A stretch of DNA of 64,000 bases, taken from positions 124,001 to 188,000 of the forward strand of contig NZ_WTYY01000002.1 of NCBI RefSeq assembly GCF_009827405.1. The letters are read 5' to 3'. This document shows, one piece after another, positions 48,296-58,439 of this stretch (its first letter is position 1; every line of letters begins with the position of its first letter). The DNA is from Alteraurantiacibacter aestuarii. Lineage in GTDB: Bacteria; Pseudomonadota; Alphaproteobacteria; Sphingomonadales; Sphingomonadaceae. Position numbers and translations under genes: made by a program. Under the pieces are notes generated by a model, which had not been told where the DNA came from, did not search any database, and saw nothing but the letters and a program-made list of their open reading frames with translations.

Positions 48296-49245
48296 CACGC
48301 CAGCTCCCGCCGCATTTTCAGCAGCAGCCAGAGGAAGAACGGCGCGCCGATCAGACTGAGCGCGATGCCGAGCCTGAGTTCGCTCACCAGCGGCAATATA
48401 CGGCACACCATGTCCGCCACCAGCACCAGCAGCGCCCCTGCCAGCGCACTGGGCGCGATCAGCCGCGAGGGGCGTCCGTCGGTGAGCGGGCGCACCAGAT
48501 GCGGCACGATCAGGCCGACAAAGCCGATGATCCCGGCCACCGCCACGCCGCTGCCCACGGCAAGACCGGTGCCGACGATCATCGCCCAGCGCAGCCGCGC
48601 CGGGTTGATGCCGAGCGAGCGCGCAGCCGCCTCCCCCAAGGTCAGCGCGTCGAGCGATTTGCCTGCCAGCATCAGAACGCCAATACCCGCCAGCGTCAGC
48701 GGCGCGGCCAGCCAGACATCGTTCCAGCTGCGGTCTGTCAGCGCGCCCATCAGCCAGCTGACGATCTCGCTCATGGCAAAGGCATTGGGGGCCATGCTGA
48801 TGGCGAGCGAGGTGAGCGCACCGGCCAGGCTGGCGATCATCATGCCCGCCAGCGTAAACAGGGCAATACCGCCGCTGCGGCCCGCGATCAGCGCCAGCAG
48901 CGCCATCGCTCCGCCCGCGCCGACCAGCGCGAACAGCGGCAGCAGCAAGCCGCTCGCAAGCCCCAGCCACAGCGCCATGACAGCGCCCAGCGCCGCGCCC
49001 GGGGCGATGCCGAACAGGCCGGGATCGGCCAGCGGATTGCGCAGATAGCCCTGCATCGCCGCGCCTGATGCGCCCAGCCCCGCGCCGATGACGATCGCCA
49101 GCAGCCCGCGCGGCAGGCGCAGCTCCATCACGATCAGCGCGGCATTGGGGGTGGCAGCAGGATCGATCCACACCCGCCCCGCCAGCAGCGAGAGCGGCAG
49201 GGCAATGGCCAGCAGCAGGGTGAAGAGGAGGACAGGCCGGGTCAT
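48295..49245 (-). CDS. btuC: FecCD-family ABC transporter permease (BtuC-like)
   Basis: 316 aa with about 9-10 transmembrane helices. Family motifs: RLPRGLLAIVIGAGLGASGAAMQGYLRNPLADPGLFGI, GWN-like WLMGALTDRSW, LGEAAARSLGINPARLR and GIIGFVGLIVPHLVRPL. It moves cobalamin or an iron chelate across the inner membrane. ATG 49245 overlaps the binding-protein stop (ATGA). Confidence 0.93.
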   Translation of the reverse strand: MTRPVLLFTLLLAIALPLSLLAGRVWIDPAATPNAALIVMELRLPRGLLAIVIGAGLGASGAAMQGYLRNPLADPGLFGIAPGAALGAVMALWLGLASGLLLPLFALVGAGGAMALLALIAGRSGGIALFTLAGMMIASLAGALTSLAISMAPNAFAMSEIVSWLMGALTDRSWNDVWLAAPLTLAGIGVLMLAGKSLDALTLGEAAARSLGINPARLRWAMIVGTGLAVGSGVAVAGIIGFVGLIVPHLVRPLTDGRPSRLIAPSALAGALLVLVADMVCRILPLVSELRLGIALSLIGAPFFLWLLLKMRRELA

Positions 49246-50045
49246 ATGCTGGCGCGCACCTGAGCCAGCCGCGCCAGCGCGCGGATGATGGTGGGGCCGC
49301 CGCAATACAGCAGCGCGGGATCGAAATCGCGGTATGCAGTGCCTTGCATCTTGCCCAGGACCTGATGGGTCAGCATGCGTTCGTCACTGGCGGCAAGAAC
49401 CAGCGCGGGCGGATCGGCCAGCACGGCTTCGAGCGGCAGATAGGCCCCCTGCGCAAGCCCGCGCGCGGCGGAATGAAGCGCAAAGCCGCTGTGATCCAGC
49501 ATTCGGGCGATCAGGCTCTCAGGCCCCGGTACGATGCCGCCTTCCTGCCACATCAGGGTGGACATGGGCGGGCCGTAGTGGGCGGATTGCCGCCATGCCG
49601 TCTCCACCTGCCGGACCAGCTCCTCTCCCGCCGCCGCATCCCCCGTCAGCGCGGCTAGCTGGCGGATCTGCGACAGGCTGTCCTCCAGCGTGGAGGCAAT
49701 GCCGATGGTCTCCACCTGAATGCCCAGCCGGTCGAACGCGGCGCGGCTGGCGGGCGGCAGGAAGCTGCCCGCCACCACCACATCGGGATCGAGCGCCAAC
49801 ACTTCCTCCACCGTGCCGCCGGTGATGGCGAAGCGGCGCGCCTGTTCCAGCGGCATCGATGTGGCCGCCGGATCGTGGCTGTAATGCGATATCGCCAGCA
49901 ATTGTCCCGGCGCGGCGACTTCTGCCAGAATCGCATCGCTGCACGGGTTGAGGCTGACGACGGTGGGCGCATCGCCCTGCTCGCGCTTTGGCGCGGATTG
50001 GCACCCCGCCAGCGCCAGCAGCAGCAGGCCAGCCAGCACCCTCAA
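49242..50045 (-). CDS. btuF: Substrate-binding lipoprotein of the B12 ABC importer (BtuF-like)
   Basis: 267 aa; TTG 50045 or GTG 50039 are possible starts, the former overlapping the receptor stop. The N terminus has an LAGC lipobox, so a lipoprotein is expected. The class III binding-protein fold shows VVSLNPCSDAILAEVA, the DPDVVVAGSFLPP strand and GIQVETIGIASTLEDSLSQIRQLAALTG. It receives cobalamin from the TonB-dependent receptor. Confidence 0.9.
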   Translation of the reverse strand: MRVLAGLLLLALAGCQSAPKREQGDAPTVVSLNPCSDAILAEVAAPGQLLAISHYSHDPAATSMPLEQARRFAITGGTVEEVLALDPDVVVAGSFLPPASRAAFDRLGIQVETIGIASTLEDSLSQIRQLAALTGDAAAGEELVRQVETAWRQSAHYGPPMSTLMWQEGGIVPGPESLIARMLDHSGFALHSAARGLAQGAYLPLEAVLADPPALVLAASDERMLTHQVLGKMQGTAYRDFDPALLYCGGPTIIRALARLAQVRASI

Positions 50046-51991
50046 AGCCTCACCCTCACGCCGATGTAGGCCGCGCGGCCTTGCGTGCCATATCCGGCGG
50101 CGGTCTGGTATTGCTCATCCCAGATGTTCTCAATGCGGCCATAGATCTCGAATACTTCAGAGACGTTCCAGTGCGCGCGCAAATCCACCAGCGCATAGCT
50201 GCCCAGCCGCACACTGTTGGCAGGATCATCGAAGCTGGCAGAAACCACGCGCAGATCTGCGCCGAGATAGAAAGCTTCATATCCAATCGCCTCCCAATCC
50301 AGCGTGAGAGTGCCCGCATGGACGGGGCGGCGCGCCAGCCGGTTGCCCTGGTACAGCGCGCCTGCCGTACGATCCCGCGTATCGATATAGGCCCATGCAA
50401 GCCGCGCATTCACGCGCTGGGTGACACCGGTTTCTGCCTCTACTTCAACACCTTGCGCGCGGGCCAGACCGGTGTTGTCATAAGTGCCGAACGGCCTGTC
50501 TGTGCAAATGCCCGTGCTTTCACCAAAGCAGGAAACAAAGCCGATCAGGTCCGAACTTTCACGGCGGAACAGGGTGACAGCCATGGATGTGCGGAAGTTC
50601 TGCACACCCTTTTGCAGCGAAACGTCAAAGCTTCGGCTCCGCTCTGGCCGCAGGGCAAAATTGCCATAATCGGAATGGAGCTGGAACAGGCTGGGCGCCT
50701 TGAACCCCTCTCCATAGCTGGCCTTGGCCTGCCAATCAGGGGCGAAGGAATATGATGCATCCGCCCCAAGGTTCCAGACCCCGCCAAAATCCCGATGATC
50801 CTCGCGGCGCACGCCTGCATGGACCTGAAAAATCTCCCCGCGATGGCCCACTTGGACAAAGGCTGCACGGCTTGCGGTGCTGGCCGGCGCATCGAACAGC
50901 GTGGCAAAGCGGCTGCGGTCCTGTTCCGCGCCAAATTCCAGCCATGTCCGGTCTGCGCTGTAAAGACCGCTTCCGCCCAGCTGCCAGTCGCCGCGAATCT
51001 CCACCCGCTCGCTGCGGCCATCGCTGTTGAAATTGGCATCCGGGCCAACATCGCGATCAAATATCGCCCGCCTTGTTTGCGAGCGTGAATAAGCCGCGGT
51101 GATAGTCAGCCGATCGTCCCAATAGGTCAGCGCAGCCCTGCCCGCCCCCAGCTTTGAGCGCTGATGCTCATTGGTATCCGCCAGCTGATAGTCAGGAGCG
51201 GGAAAGCCATCGAGATCGGCCCGCGCATCCGCATGACGATAGGATGCTCGCATCTCCAGCCCGTCCACAATCCGGGCGCGCATCTGTCCGCCAGCCTGCC
51301 ACTGGCGCAACGCATCGGCCTCCGTGCCGTTTGCAGCGGCGGAGATGCCTCCACTTTCCAGAAAGGCGGCCTTGGCAGACGCTTCAAAGGGGGAGGAATA
51401 ATATCCGCCAGCTGCCTGCGCCGTGAGACTGTCAGGCCCGCCATATTCCGCAGACACTGGCACTTCATTCCACAGGTGATCAGTGGACATGGCAACCACG
51501 CCGCCCATCGCCCGGCTGCCCCAGACCGTACTGTTGGAACTGCGCTGAATCTCGATCCTGGAAATTCCCGCCGGCAACATGGCGGCAAAATCATAGCCGC
51601 CACCCGGAGTAGCCACATCATTGATCGGCACACCATCCAGCAGCACCAGCGTCTGATCAGCCTCTGCCCCGCGAATGCGCAGCGACGTCAAGCCTCCCGG
51701 CCCGCCATTGCGAGAGAAGGTAACCCCCGGTGCGCGTTGAAGAATGCGGGTAAAATCGCTGCCCTGAACCGCATAGATCTCTTCGATGCCGATAATCGAT
51801 ACTGGCACGTCCAGATCATCGACATGCGTGCGCCGACCGTTGACGACGATCGCGTACATATCGTCAGGTGCCGGATCAGCGAAAACGATGGAGGTTCCTT
51901 CCTCCTGGGCCTCCTCGTCATCCGCTTCCTGCGCATGGGCAGGCGCGGCACAACAAGCCATCAACCCGAAAAAGGCCAGAATTCTTCGCAC
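50042..51991 (-). CDS. btuB: TonB-dependent receptor, BtuB-like vitamin B12 receptor
   Basis: 649 aa from GTG 51991 with GGGGGAT a few bases upstream; the earlier open frame runs through the riboswitch and is not coding. A signal peptide ends PAHAQEAD. The plug domain shows DDLDVPVSIIGIEEI, LRIRGAEADQTLVLLDGVPINDVATPGGGYD and IEIQRSSNSTVWGSRAMGGVVA, followed by a beta-barrel ending in AAYIGVRVRL. An Asp/Glu-rich segment (QEADDEEAQEEG) lies before the plug. Position under a cobalamin riboswitch and next to BtuFCD supports B12 as substrate. Confidence 0.93.
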   Translation of the reverse strand: MRRILAFFGLMACCAAPAHAQEADDEEAQEEGTSIVFADPAPDDMYAIVVNGRRTHVDDLDVPVSIIGIEEIYAVQGSDFTRILQRAPGVTFSRNGGPGGLTSLRIRGAEADQTLVLLDGVPINDVATPGGGYDFAAMLPAGISRIEIQRSSNSTVWGSRAMGGVVAMSTDHLWNEVPVSAEYGGPDSLTAQAAGGYYSSPFEASAKAAFLESGGISAAANGTEADALRQWQAGGQMRARIVDGLEMRASYRHADARADLDGFPAPDYQLADTNEHQRSKLGAGRAALTYWDDRLTITAAYSRSQTRRAIFDRDVGPDANFNSDGRSERVEIRGDWQLGGSGLYSADRTWLEFGAEQDRSRFATLFDAPASTASRAAFVQVGHRGEIFQVHAGVRREDHRDFGGVWNLGADASYSFAPDWQAKASYGEGFKAPSLFQLHSDYGNFALRPERSRSFDVSLQKGVQNFRTSMAVTLFRRESSDLIGFVSCFGESTGICTDRPFGTYDNTGLARAQGVEVEAETGVTQRVNARLAWAYIDTRDRTAGALYQGNRLARRPVHAGTLTLDWEAIGYEAFYLGADLRVVSASFDDPANSVRLGSYALVDLRAHWNVSEVFEIYGRIENIWDEQYQTAAGYGTQGRAAYIGVRVRL

Positions 51992-52118
51992 AAGATCCCC
52001 CACACCGTGAACGCACAAGAGCCGTTCAGGGCTGGAGGCTTGCGCGCCGCGCCCATGCGCCGCGCGTCCGCTTCCGCTGGCAATCGGTACACCCCGCCCG
52101 CTGCCGAACGACCGCCTG

Positions 52119-52314
52119 ACGGAACAGGTCTCCTGGCTCGCCGGATCGCCGCGCCCTCCCGCCTTCCCGGTGCCATCCTTGCAGAGGGCGGCCAGTGGCA
52201 TGATGGGAAAGCGCTCCCCGGTCACAGTTGCGGGGGCAGCGCAGGATTTGAACCTGCTTCCCTCACCGCCCCATTTTGCAAAGGAGCAGCGGTCCGGCCT
52301 CCCGGACATTCCGT
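52119..52314 (-). promoter_or_regulatory. Cobalamin riboswitch of the btuBFCD operon
   Basis: On the minus strand the RNA carries the conserved core GCTGCCCCCGCAACTGT, the GCCACTG segment and the B12 box (GCCAGGAGACCTG, 52124-52137). The P1 stem pairs ACGGAA (52314-52309) with TTCCGT (52124-52119) precisely, closing the aptamer. Downstream of it a TGAACG/CGTTCA hairpin lies before the receptor start and could be part of the expression platform. The ligand should lower expression of the whole operon. Confidence 0.93.
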
Positions 52315-52326
52315 GACGATGCGGCA

Positions 52327-52355
52327 GTGTTAGGCCGCGCGCACTGTTCGGGCAA
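52327..52355 (-). promoter_or_regulatory. Candidate promoter of the riboswitch/btu operon
   Basis: TTGCCC (52355-52350) and TAACAC (52332-52327) are separated by exactly 17 bases on the minus strand, placing the start site near 52320, just before the riboswitch P1 stem. Both boxes are imperfect, as is normal in alphaproteobacteria. Confidence 0.55.
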
Positions 52356-52415
52356 GTTTAACACCTCACCCCTATACGTCCCGATGTGAGACGCGCGGAT
52401 CGGAGCCGAGGCGCG

Positions 52416-53537
52416 ATGTCAGGATTCGCGATACGCGCCCAAGCGCGAGTTATCGCATGTTTGGGATTTGCCGCGCTGACCTTTGTTGATGGCCTTGATG
52501 ATGAACGCCCACGGGACTTTTCGGCGCGGATGACGCGCCGGGGTCGCTCGCGTTCCATCGCCCGGCCGATGCAGCGCAGGATCATCTATCGGCGCATGGG
52601 CATTCTGGCCGCAGCGATGGCTGTTCCGGCGATGGCCGCCCCTCCCGGCGGTGACGCGCGCGATCATGTGCAGGTGCGCTTTGCCCTGGCCGATGTGCCG
52701 CAGGTCATGGCGCGGCAAGAGCCGGCCCGGCTTGTCCAGACAGAGAGTTCCGCCCTGCCCGCAGCGCTGGAGCCGGCATCCCGCCTTATGCCGCAGCCCG
52801 CCAGCGGTCCGGCGGCTCCATCCCTGACGGTGACCGGAAGTCTGACCGACATCACCCGGGCAGAGCAATGCATGACCATGGCCATCTATTACGAAGCGGC
52901 GAGCGAAAGCGTGGACGGCCAGCGCGCGGTGGCGCAGGTGGTGATGAACCGCGTCAGCCATCCCGCCTATCCCAACAGCGTGTGCGGCGTGGTGTTCCAG
53001 GGGTCGGAGCGTGCTACCGGCTGCCAGTTCAGCTTCACCTGCGACGGATCGCTGTCACGCCAGCCGGGACAGGCCGCTTGGCTGCGTGCGGGCCGCGTGG
53101 CGCGCGCGGCGCTGGGCGGTTTTGTCTATGAGCCGGTTGGCCTGGCCACGCATTATCACACTGACGAGGTCAGCCCCTACTGGGCCGCCAGCCTGCAACA
53201 GGTGAGCCATATCGGCGCGCATCTGTTCTATCGCTGGCGCGGTGCATCGGGCCGCCCATCGGCATTCACCGCCAGCTATCGCGGCGGCGAACCACTGCCG
53301 GTGCGCAATTTTGCCAGCGCCACCTATGTTCCGCAGCGCGAACTGATCCCGGCGGCTCCCGCCGCTACGCCGCCCGCCAGCGAAGCGCTCGCCGCTTCCA
53401 CGACCAGCGCGATCAGCGCGATCAGCGCGCCGCCTGCGCCAGTGCGTGCAGCGTCAGCGGTACAGGAAAATCTTCCCATGCCTGGCAGCGTGCGGTCTGA
53501 ATATCAGCAAAGCGGGCAGTGGCTGAAGCAACCCTGA
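52416..53537 (+). CDS. Cell wall hydrolase of SleB type
   Basis: 373 aa from ATG 52416 (GGAG about 10 bases upstream); GTG 52386 is an alternative. An N-terminal hydrophobic segment is followed later by another near residues 60-80, so the protein is membrane-anchored or exported. The SleB/CwlJ domain is clear: CMTMAIYYEAASESVDGQRAVAQVVMNRVSHPAYPNSVCGVVFQGSE, with FTCDGS and THYHTDEVSPYWA. A Pro/Ala-rich tail follows. It is divergent from the B12 operon. Confidence 0.9.
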   Translation: MSGFAIRAQARVIACLGFAALTFVDGLDDERPRDFSARMTRRGRSRSIARPMQRRIIYRRMGILAAAMAVPAMAAPPGGDARDHVQVRFALADVPQVMARQEPARLVQTESSALPAALEPASRLMPQPASGPAAPSLTVTGSLTDITRAEQCMTMAIYYEAASESVDGQRAVAQVVMNRVSHPAYPNSVCGVVFQGSERATGCQFSFTCDGSLSRQPGQAAWLRAGRVARAALGGFVYEPVGLATHYHTDEVSPYWAASLQQVSHIGAHLFYRWRGASGRPSAFTASYRGGEPLPVRNFASATYVPQRELIPAAPAATPPASEALAASTTSAISAISAPPAPVRAASAVQENLPMPGSVRSEYQQSGQWLKQP

Positions 53538-53707
53538 CCCCGCCACGCGGTGCCTGCAAGCCATTGAAAAGGCTGACGCGGAAACCGCCGATATTTATCG
53601 ACAATAAATCGGAAACCATTTGCGCGAACCTTCGCTTAGCCTAGGCTTCCTATAAGGCTGACCCCGGCGCTGCGCATGCGGTGCCCTTGATCGTCAGGAC
53701 GCCCTAA

Positions 53708-54031
53708 ATGACCATTCGCTTTGCCGCACCCAGATCTTCGATCCGCAACCGCATGGACGAAGTCGAGGTGCACCAGGCAATTGCGCTGCCTGCAAATGAC
53801 AATGGCACGCGCCACGCCAGCGAGACGATGCTGCACGCCGCCCTGCGTCATTTTGCCCAGCACGGACTGGCCGCTGCCAACCACGCCAGCAAGCAGGCGC
53901 AGGATGCCCGCGATGCCGGGGACGAGCAGGCCTATGCATGGTGGCTGGACATTTGCCGCGCGCTCGACCGCCGGATGGCTGGCAGGCTGGAAAAAGGCGA
54001 CGCTTCTGACCTGCAGATTAAGGCCAACTAG
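53708..54031 (+). CDS. Hypothetical protein, 107 aa
   Basis: 107 aa with no signal peptide. The central part is helical (ASETMLHAALRHFAQHGLAAANHASKQAQDARDAGDEQAYAWWLDICRALDRRMA) and resembles small conserved proteins seen in sphingomonads. The IAxPANDNG linker is a hallmark of that group, known from several unrelated small proteins. Function is unknown. Confidence 0.7.
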   Translation: MTIRFAAPRSSIRNRMDEVEVHQAIALPANDNGTRHASETMLHAALRHFAQHGLAAANHASKQAQDARDAGDEQAYAWWLDICRALDRRMAGRLEKGDASDLQIKAN

Positions 54032-54085
54032 GCATTTGCCCGGAAGATGGCTGGTTAACAAACCAGTGACCTATCCACAGTAAAG

Positions 54086-56059
54086 GTGAACGCGACAAAA
54101 AAAAGGAGTCGCGAGATTACCAGCCTGGAGGACTTTCTGGCCGCCAAGTGCGGTTTTGATGCCAAGGACATGAGCGTCCGCGACCAGTTGTCGCAGACCC
54201 TGCACCTGCGCCCTACCGGTCTGGCTATCGGTGCTGTCTGCGGTGCCGGTGCAGGGCTGGTCACTGCGATAACCACCTCTTCTAAGACATTGTTCTGGTC
54301 TGCCTGCCTGTTGATTGCGCTGGCAGCCATCCGTGTCGGCATGGCTTATGGTGCGCGATCGCTGCAAGGAAGCCTGGGTGACTGGCTGCGCTATGTTTAT
54401 CCCGCCGGAGCGCTGGCCTATGCCGCAATCGCCGGTTTCACCGCAGCAATGGCCATCCATCATGCGACCAATCCCGATCTTCAGGTGCTGCTGGTGGGGT
54501 ATGCGCTGCTGTTTGGTGCAGGGATTGCGGTTGGCAATGCCGGGCGCCCGTTGATCGCGCTGGGGCAGATGGGACTGACCTTCCTGCCCATCGTGGTCGC
54601 ATCGCTTGTCAATGGCAGCCCCCCCTATCTCGTGCTCGCGGCAATCCTTCCAACCCTGACCATCGGCCTGTCAATCGTGACGCTGAATGTGTTTTCAACG
54701 CTTTCTCGCCAGGTTCGCAGCGCCCGGCGCAACGCCGAACTGGCCGAGCACCTTCACCTGCAATCGCGCACGGACATCGTTACCGGCCTGCTCAACCGCA
54801 CCGGCTTTTCTGCCGAGGCCAAGCAGGTTCTCGGCCGCGCCGATCCGGATGCCCGCATCGCCCTGTTCTGGCTGGACATGCACCGCTTCAAGGAAGTGAA
54901 CGATTCACTGGGTCACAAGATGGGTGACAAGGTACTGAAGGAAACAGCCCACCGTTTGCGCGCGCTTACCGCACCCGGAGCGGTGCTGGCGCGCTTTGGC
55001 AGCGATGAATTCCTGCTGCTGGACACATTTGCCAGCGCTCGCGAAGCGGAAAATCTCGCCGGCCTGCTATCCAGCGAGATGGCTGCCCCCATGCGGCTGG
55101 GCGGACACCGGATCGAATCCGGCGCTTCGATCGGCATGACTTCGCGAATTGATGGCGAGCAGACGCTGGACGAGATGATGCAGCAGGCAGATCTGGCGCT
55201 GTATCATGCCAAGGCCGCAGGCAGGCATCAGATCTGTCAGTTCGCCCCTTCGATGACGCGCATCCTGGTGCGCCGCAAGGAGATTGAGGCAGAGCTGCGC
55301 GCCGCGATCCAGCGAGATGAACTGTCGATCTATTTCCAGCCGATACTGGACCTTTCCAGCGGTCGCATCCGCAGCTTTGAAGCGCTGGTACGCTGGTTCC
55401 ACCCGGAAAAGGGGGAGCTGGCACCGGAAGAATTCATCCCCGTGGCCGAGGAGACCGGCCTGATCATCACGCTGGGCAACTGGATCACCCGGCAGGCTGC
55501 ACTCGCCTGCGCCAAATGGCCCAATGACATCACCGTGGCGGTCAATCTTTCACCCATCCAGATCAAGGCGCCGGGCGCGGCGCTGGGCATATTGCGGGCA
55601 CTGGACGATGCCGGGCTATCCCCCGAGCGGCTGCAACTGGAAGTGACCGAAAGCCTGTTCCTGGAAGACGATGAATCCACCGCCGCCTTCATGGATCAGC
55701 TGTCTGGCGAAGGCGTGCGCTTTGCGCTCGATGATTTCGGAACCGGCTATTCCTCTCTGCACTACATCAACAAATATCCTTTCCGCACCATCAAGGTGGA
55801 TCGCAGCTTCGTGTCCGGTCCCAATATCGGGCGCCACAGCGATGCGATCATTCGCGCGGTGGCGGAAATGGGATCGACGCTGGGCATGGAGATTGTCGCC
55901 GAAGGGCTGGAAACGGTCGAACAGGTGCAGATCGTGCGCCGGGCGGGCTGCACGCTGGGCCAGGGCTATTACTTCAGCCGCGCGGTGCCAGAGCATATGG
56001 CGGCCATCCTGCTGACCGAAGAGGCAGACCGCCTGGGGCTGACGCGGCTCGCCAGTTGA
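54086..56059 (+). CDS. GGDEF-EAL cyclic-di-GMP signalling protein
   Basis: 657 aa if started at GTG 54086. N-terminal membrane region with about six helices (residues ~40-205), then a GGDEF domain whose signature is degenerate (FGSDEF near residues 305-309) and an intact EAL domain (FEALVRW near 432-434, plus DDFGTGYSSLHYI and the RxxxKVDRSF lysine). It probably degrades c-di-GMP; cyclase activity is uncertain. A strong AAAAGGAG lies at 54101-54108, after the GTG and 7 bases before an in-frame ATT (54116), so the true start may be the rare ATT codon or ATG 54170. Confidence 0.9.
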   Translation: MNATKKRSREITSLEDFLAAKCGFDAKDMSVRDQLSQTLHLRPTGLAIGAVCGAGAGLVTAITTSSKTLFWSACLLIALAAIRVGMAYGARSLQGSLGDWLRYVYPAGALAYAAIAGFTAAMAIHHATNPDLQVLLVGYALLFGAGIAVGNAGRPLIALGQMGLTFLPIVVASLVNGSPPYLVLAAILPTLTIGLSIVTLNVFSTLSRQVRSARRNAELAEHLHLQSRTDIVTGLLNRTGFSAEAKQVLGRADPDARIALFWLDMHRFKEVNDSLGHKMGDKVLKETAHRLRALTAPGAVLARFGSDEFLLLDTFASAREAENLAGLLSSEMAAPMRLGGHRIESGASIGMTSRIDGEQTLDEMMQQADLALYHAKAAGRHQICQFAPSMTRILVRRKEIEAELRAAIQRDELSIYFQPILDLSSGRIRSFEALVRWFHPEKGELAPEEFIPVAEETGLIITLGNWITRQAALACAKWPNDITVAVNLSPIQIKAPGAALGILRALDDAGLSPERLQLEVTESLFLEDDESTAAFMDQLSGEGVRFALDDFGTGYSSLHYINKYPFRTIKVDRSFVSGPNIGRHSDAIIRAVAEMGSTLGMEIVAEGLETVEQVQIVRRAGCTLGQGYYFSRAVPEHMAAILLTEEADRLGLTRLAS

Positions 56060-56147
56060 CTGGCGCGAGCCAAAGGGGTCAAGCCGGGCTATAATCGCCT
56101 TGAAGCGATCAATATTGCACCGCAAAATCGCTATTGCGAACTGATAG

Positions 56148-57272
<1,125 letters not shown>

Positions 57273-57500
57273 ATGAGCGGTCTCTGCCTCCCGCTCGGAC
57301 TCTTGCTGAGCATCTTTGATGCAGCAATGACCCACGACGGGTGGTTCGCTCCCCGAGTTGGAGATGGATTGGGGCAGTTAATTCCGTGGATGGCAGGCCC
57401 TCCAGTTCTGCTGGCTGGGCTTATACTTATGGCAATTTCCTACCCATTTATTCGATCATCCGGCCATGCCAGCGACGATCAAGACAAGGACACAAGATGA
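57273..57500 (+). CDS. Small two-helix membrane protein between mdh and sucD
   Basis: 75 aa. It starts on the base after the mdh stop and its stop overlaps the sucD start (ATGA). Two hydrophobic segments (residues ~4-20 and ~38-60) suggest a small inner-membrane protein; the tail is charged ([12 protein letters not shown]). I do not recognise the family. Base composition is lower in GC than the neighbours. It takes the place where sucC would be expected in a sucCD unit. Confidence 0.72.
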   Translation: MSGLCLPLGLLLSIFDAAMTHDGWFAPRVGDGLGQLIPWMAGPPVLLAGLILMAISYPFIRSSGHASDDQDKDTR

Positions 57501-58387
57501 GCATCCTCGTAAACAAAGACACCAAGGTCATCACGCAGGGGATGACGGGTGAAACCGGCACGTTCCACACGCAGCAGGCGCTCGATTACGGGACGCAGAT
57601 GGTGGCGGGCGTGACGCCGGGCAAAGGCGGCTCCACCCACCTTGGTCTGCCCAATTTCAACACGGTGAAGGAAGCCGCGGCGGAAACCGGCGCGACGGCT
57701 TCTGTCATCTATGTGCCGCCGCCCTTTGCGGCAGACGCGATCCTTGAGGCTATCGACGCCGGGATCGAGCTGATCGTGACCATTACCGAGGGCGTTCCCG
57801 TGCTCGACATGGTGACCGTGAAGCGCGCGCTTTCGGGCACCAGGTCGCGCCTGATCGGCCCGAACTGCCCCGGTGTGCTGACACCCGGCGAATGCAAGAT
57901 CGGCATCATGCCCGGCTCCATCTTCTCCAAGGGCAGCGTCGGCGTGGTCTCACGCTCCGGCACGCTGACCTATGAAGCCGTGCACCAGACCACTGCGGTG
58001 GGCCTTGGCCAGACCACGGCAGTGGGCATTGGCGGCGATCCGGTCAACGGCACCAACTTCATCGACGTGCTCGACCTGTTCCTCGATGACCCCGAAACGA
58101 AGTCGATCATCATGATCGGTGAAATCGGCGGCAGCGCGGAAGAAGAAGCGGCAGAATTCATCAAGCAGGAAGCCGCCAAGGGCCGCTCCAAGCCGATGGT
58201 CGGTTTCATTGCCGGCCGCACCGCCCCTCCCGGACGGCGGATGGGCCATGCCGGTGCCATCGTGTCCGGCGGACAGGGCGGCGCGGATGACAAGATTGCG
58301 GCGATGGAAAGCGCGGGCATCCGCGTTTCCCCCAGCCCCAGCGAGCTGGGCACCACGCTCGACGCGTTGCTGAAGGAACTGGTGTGA
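57497..58387 (+). CDS. sucD: Succinyl-CoA ligase alpha subunit
   Basis: 296 aa. CoA-binding Rossmann motif ([33 protein letters not shown]), the [10 protein letters not shown] strand, and the phospho-histidine in [13 protein letters not shown]. With SucC it makes succinate and ATP or GTP from succinyl-CoA. The start overlaps the upstream stop by four bases. SucC is not in the window. A 9-bp perfect hairpin follows. Confidence 0.96.
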   Translation: MSILVNKDTKVITQGMTGETGTFHTQQALDYGTQMVAGVTPGKGGSTHLGLPNFNTVKEAAAETGATASVIYVPPPFAADAILEAIDAGIELIVTITEGVPVLDMVTVKRALSGTRSRLIGPNCPGVLTPGECKIGIMPGSIFSKGSVGVVSRSGTLTYEAVHQTTAVGLGQTTAVGIGGDPVNGTNFIDVLDLFLDDPETKSIIMIGEIGGSAEEEAAEFIKQEAAKGRSKPMVGFIAGRTAPPGRRMGHAGAIVSGGQGGADDKIAAMESAGIRVSPSPSELGTTLDALLKELV

Positions 58388-58409
58388 CCTTCATCGCTTT
58401 GATGAAGGT
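58387..58409. other. Perfect stem-loop between sucD and sucA
   Basis: ACCTTCATC, a GCTTT loop and GATGAAGGT pair over 9 bp, with the A of the sucD stop in the first arm. There is no T-run, so it is more likely a stabiliser or processing site than a terminator. Confidence 0.75.
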
Positions 58410-58439
58410 ATAATCACTTCCCAACCAAGGACCCGCCCC

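Noticed and set aside
52240..52260. T-arm-like GCAGGTTCAAATCCTGC suggesting a tRNA
   Set aside because: No acceptor, D- or anticodon arm fits; this is the P3-P4 part of the cobalamin riboswitch.
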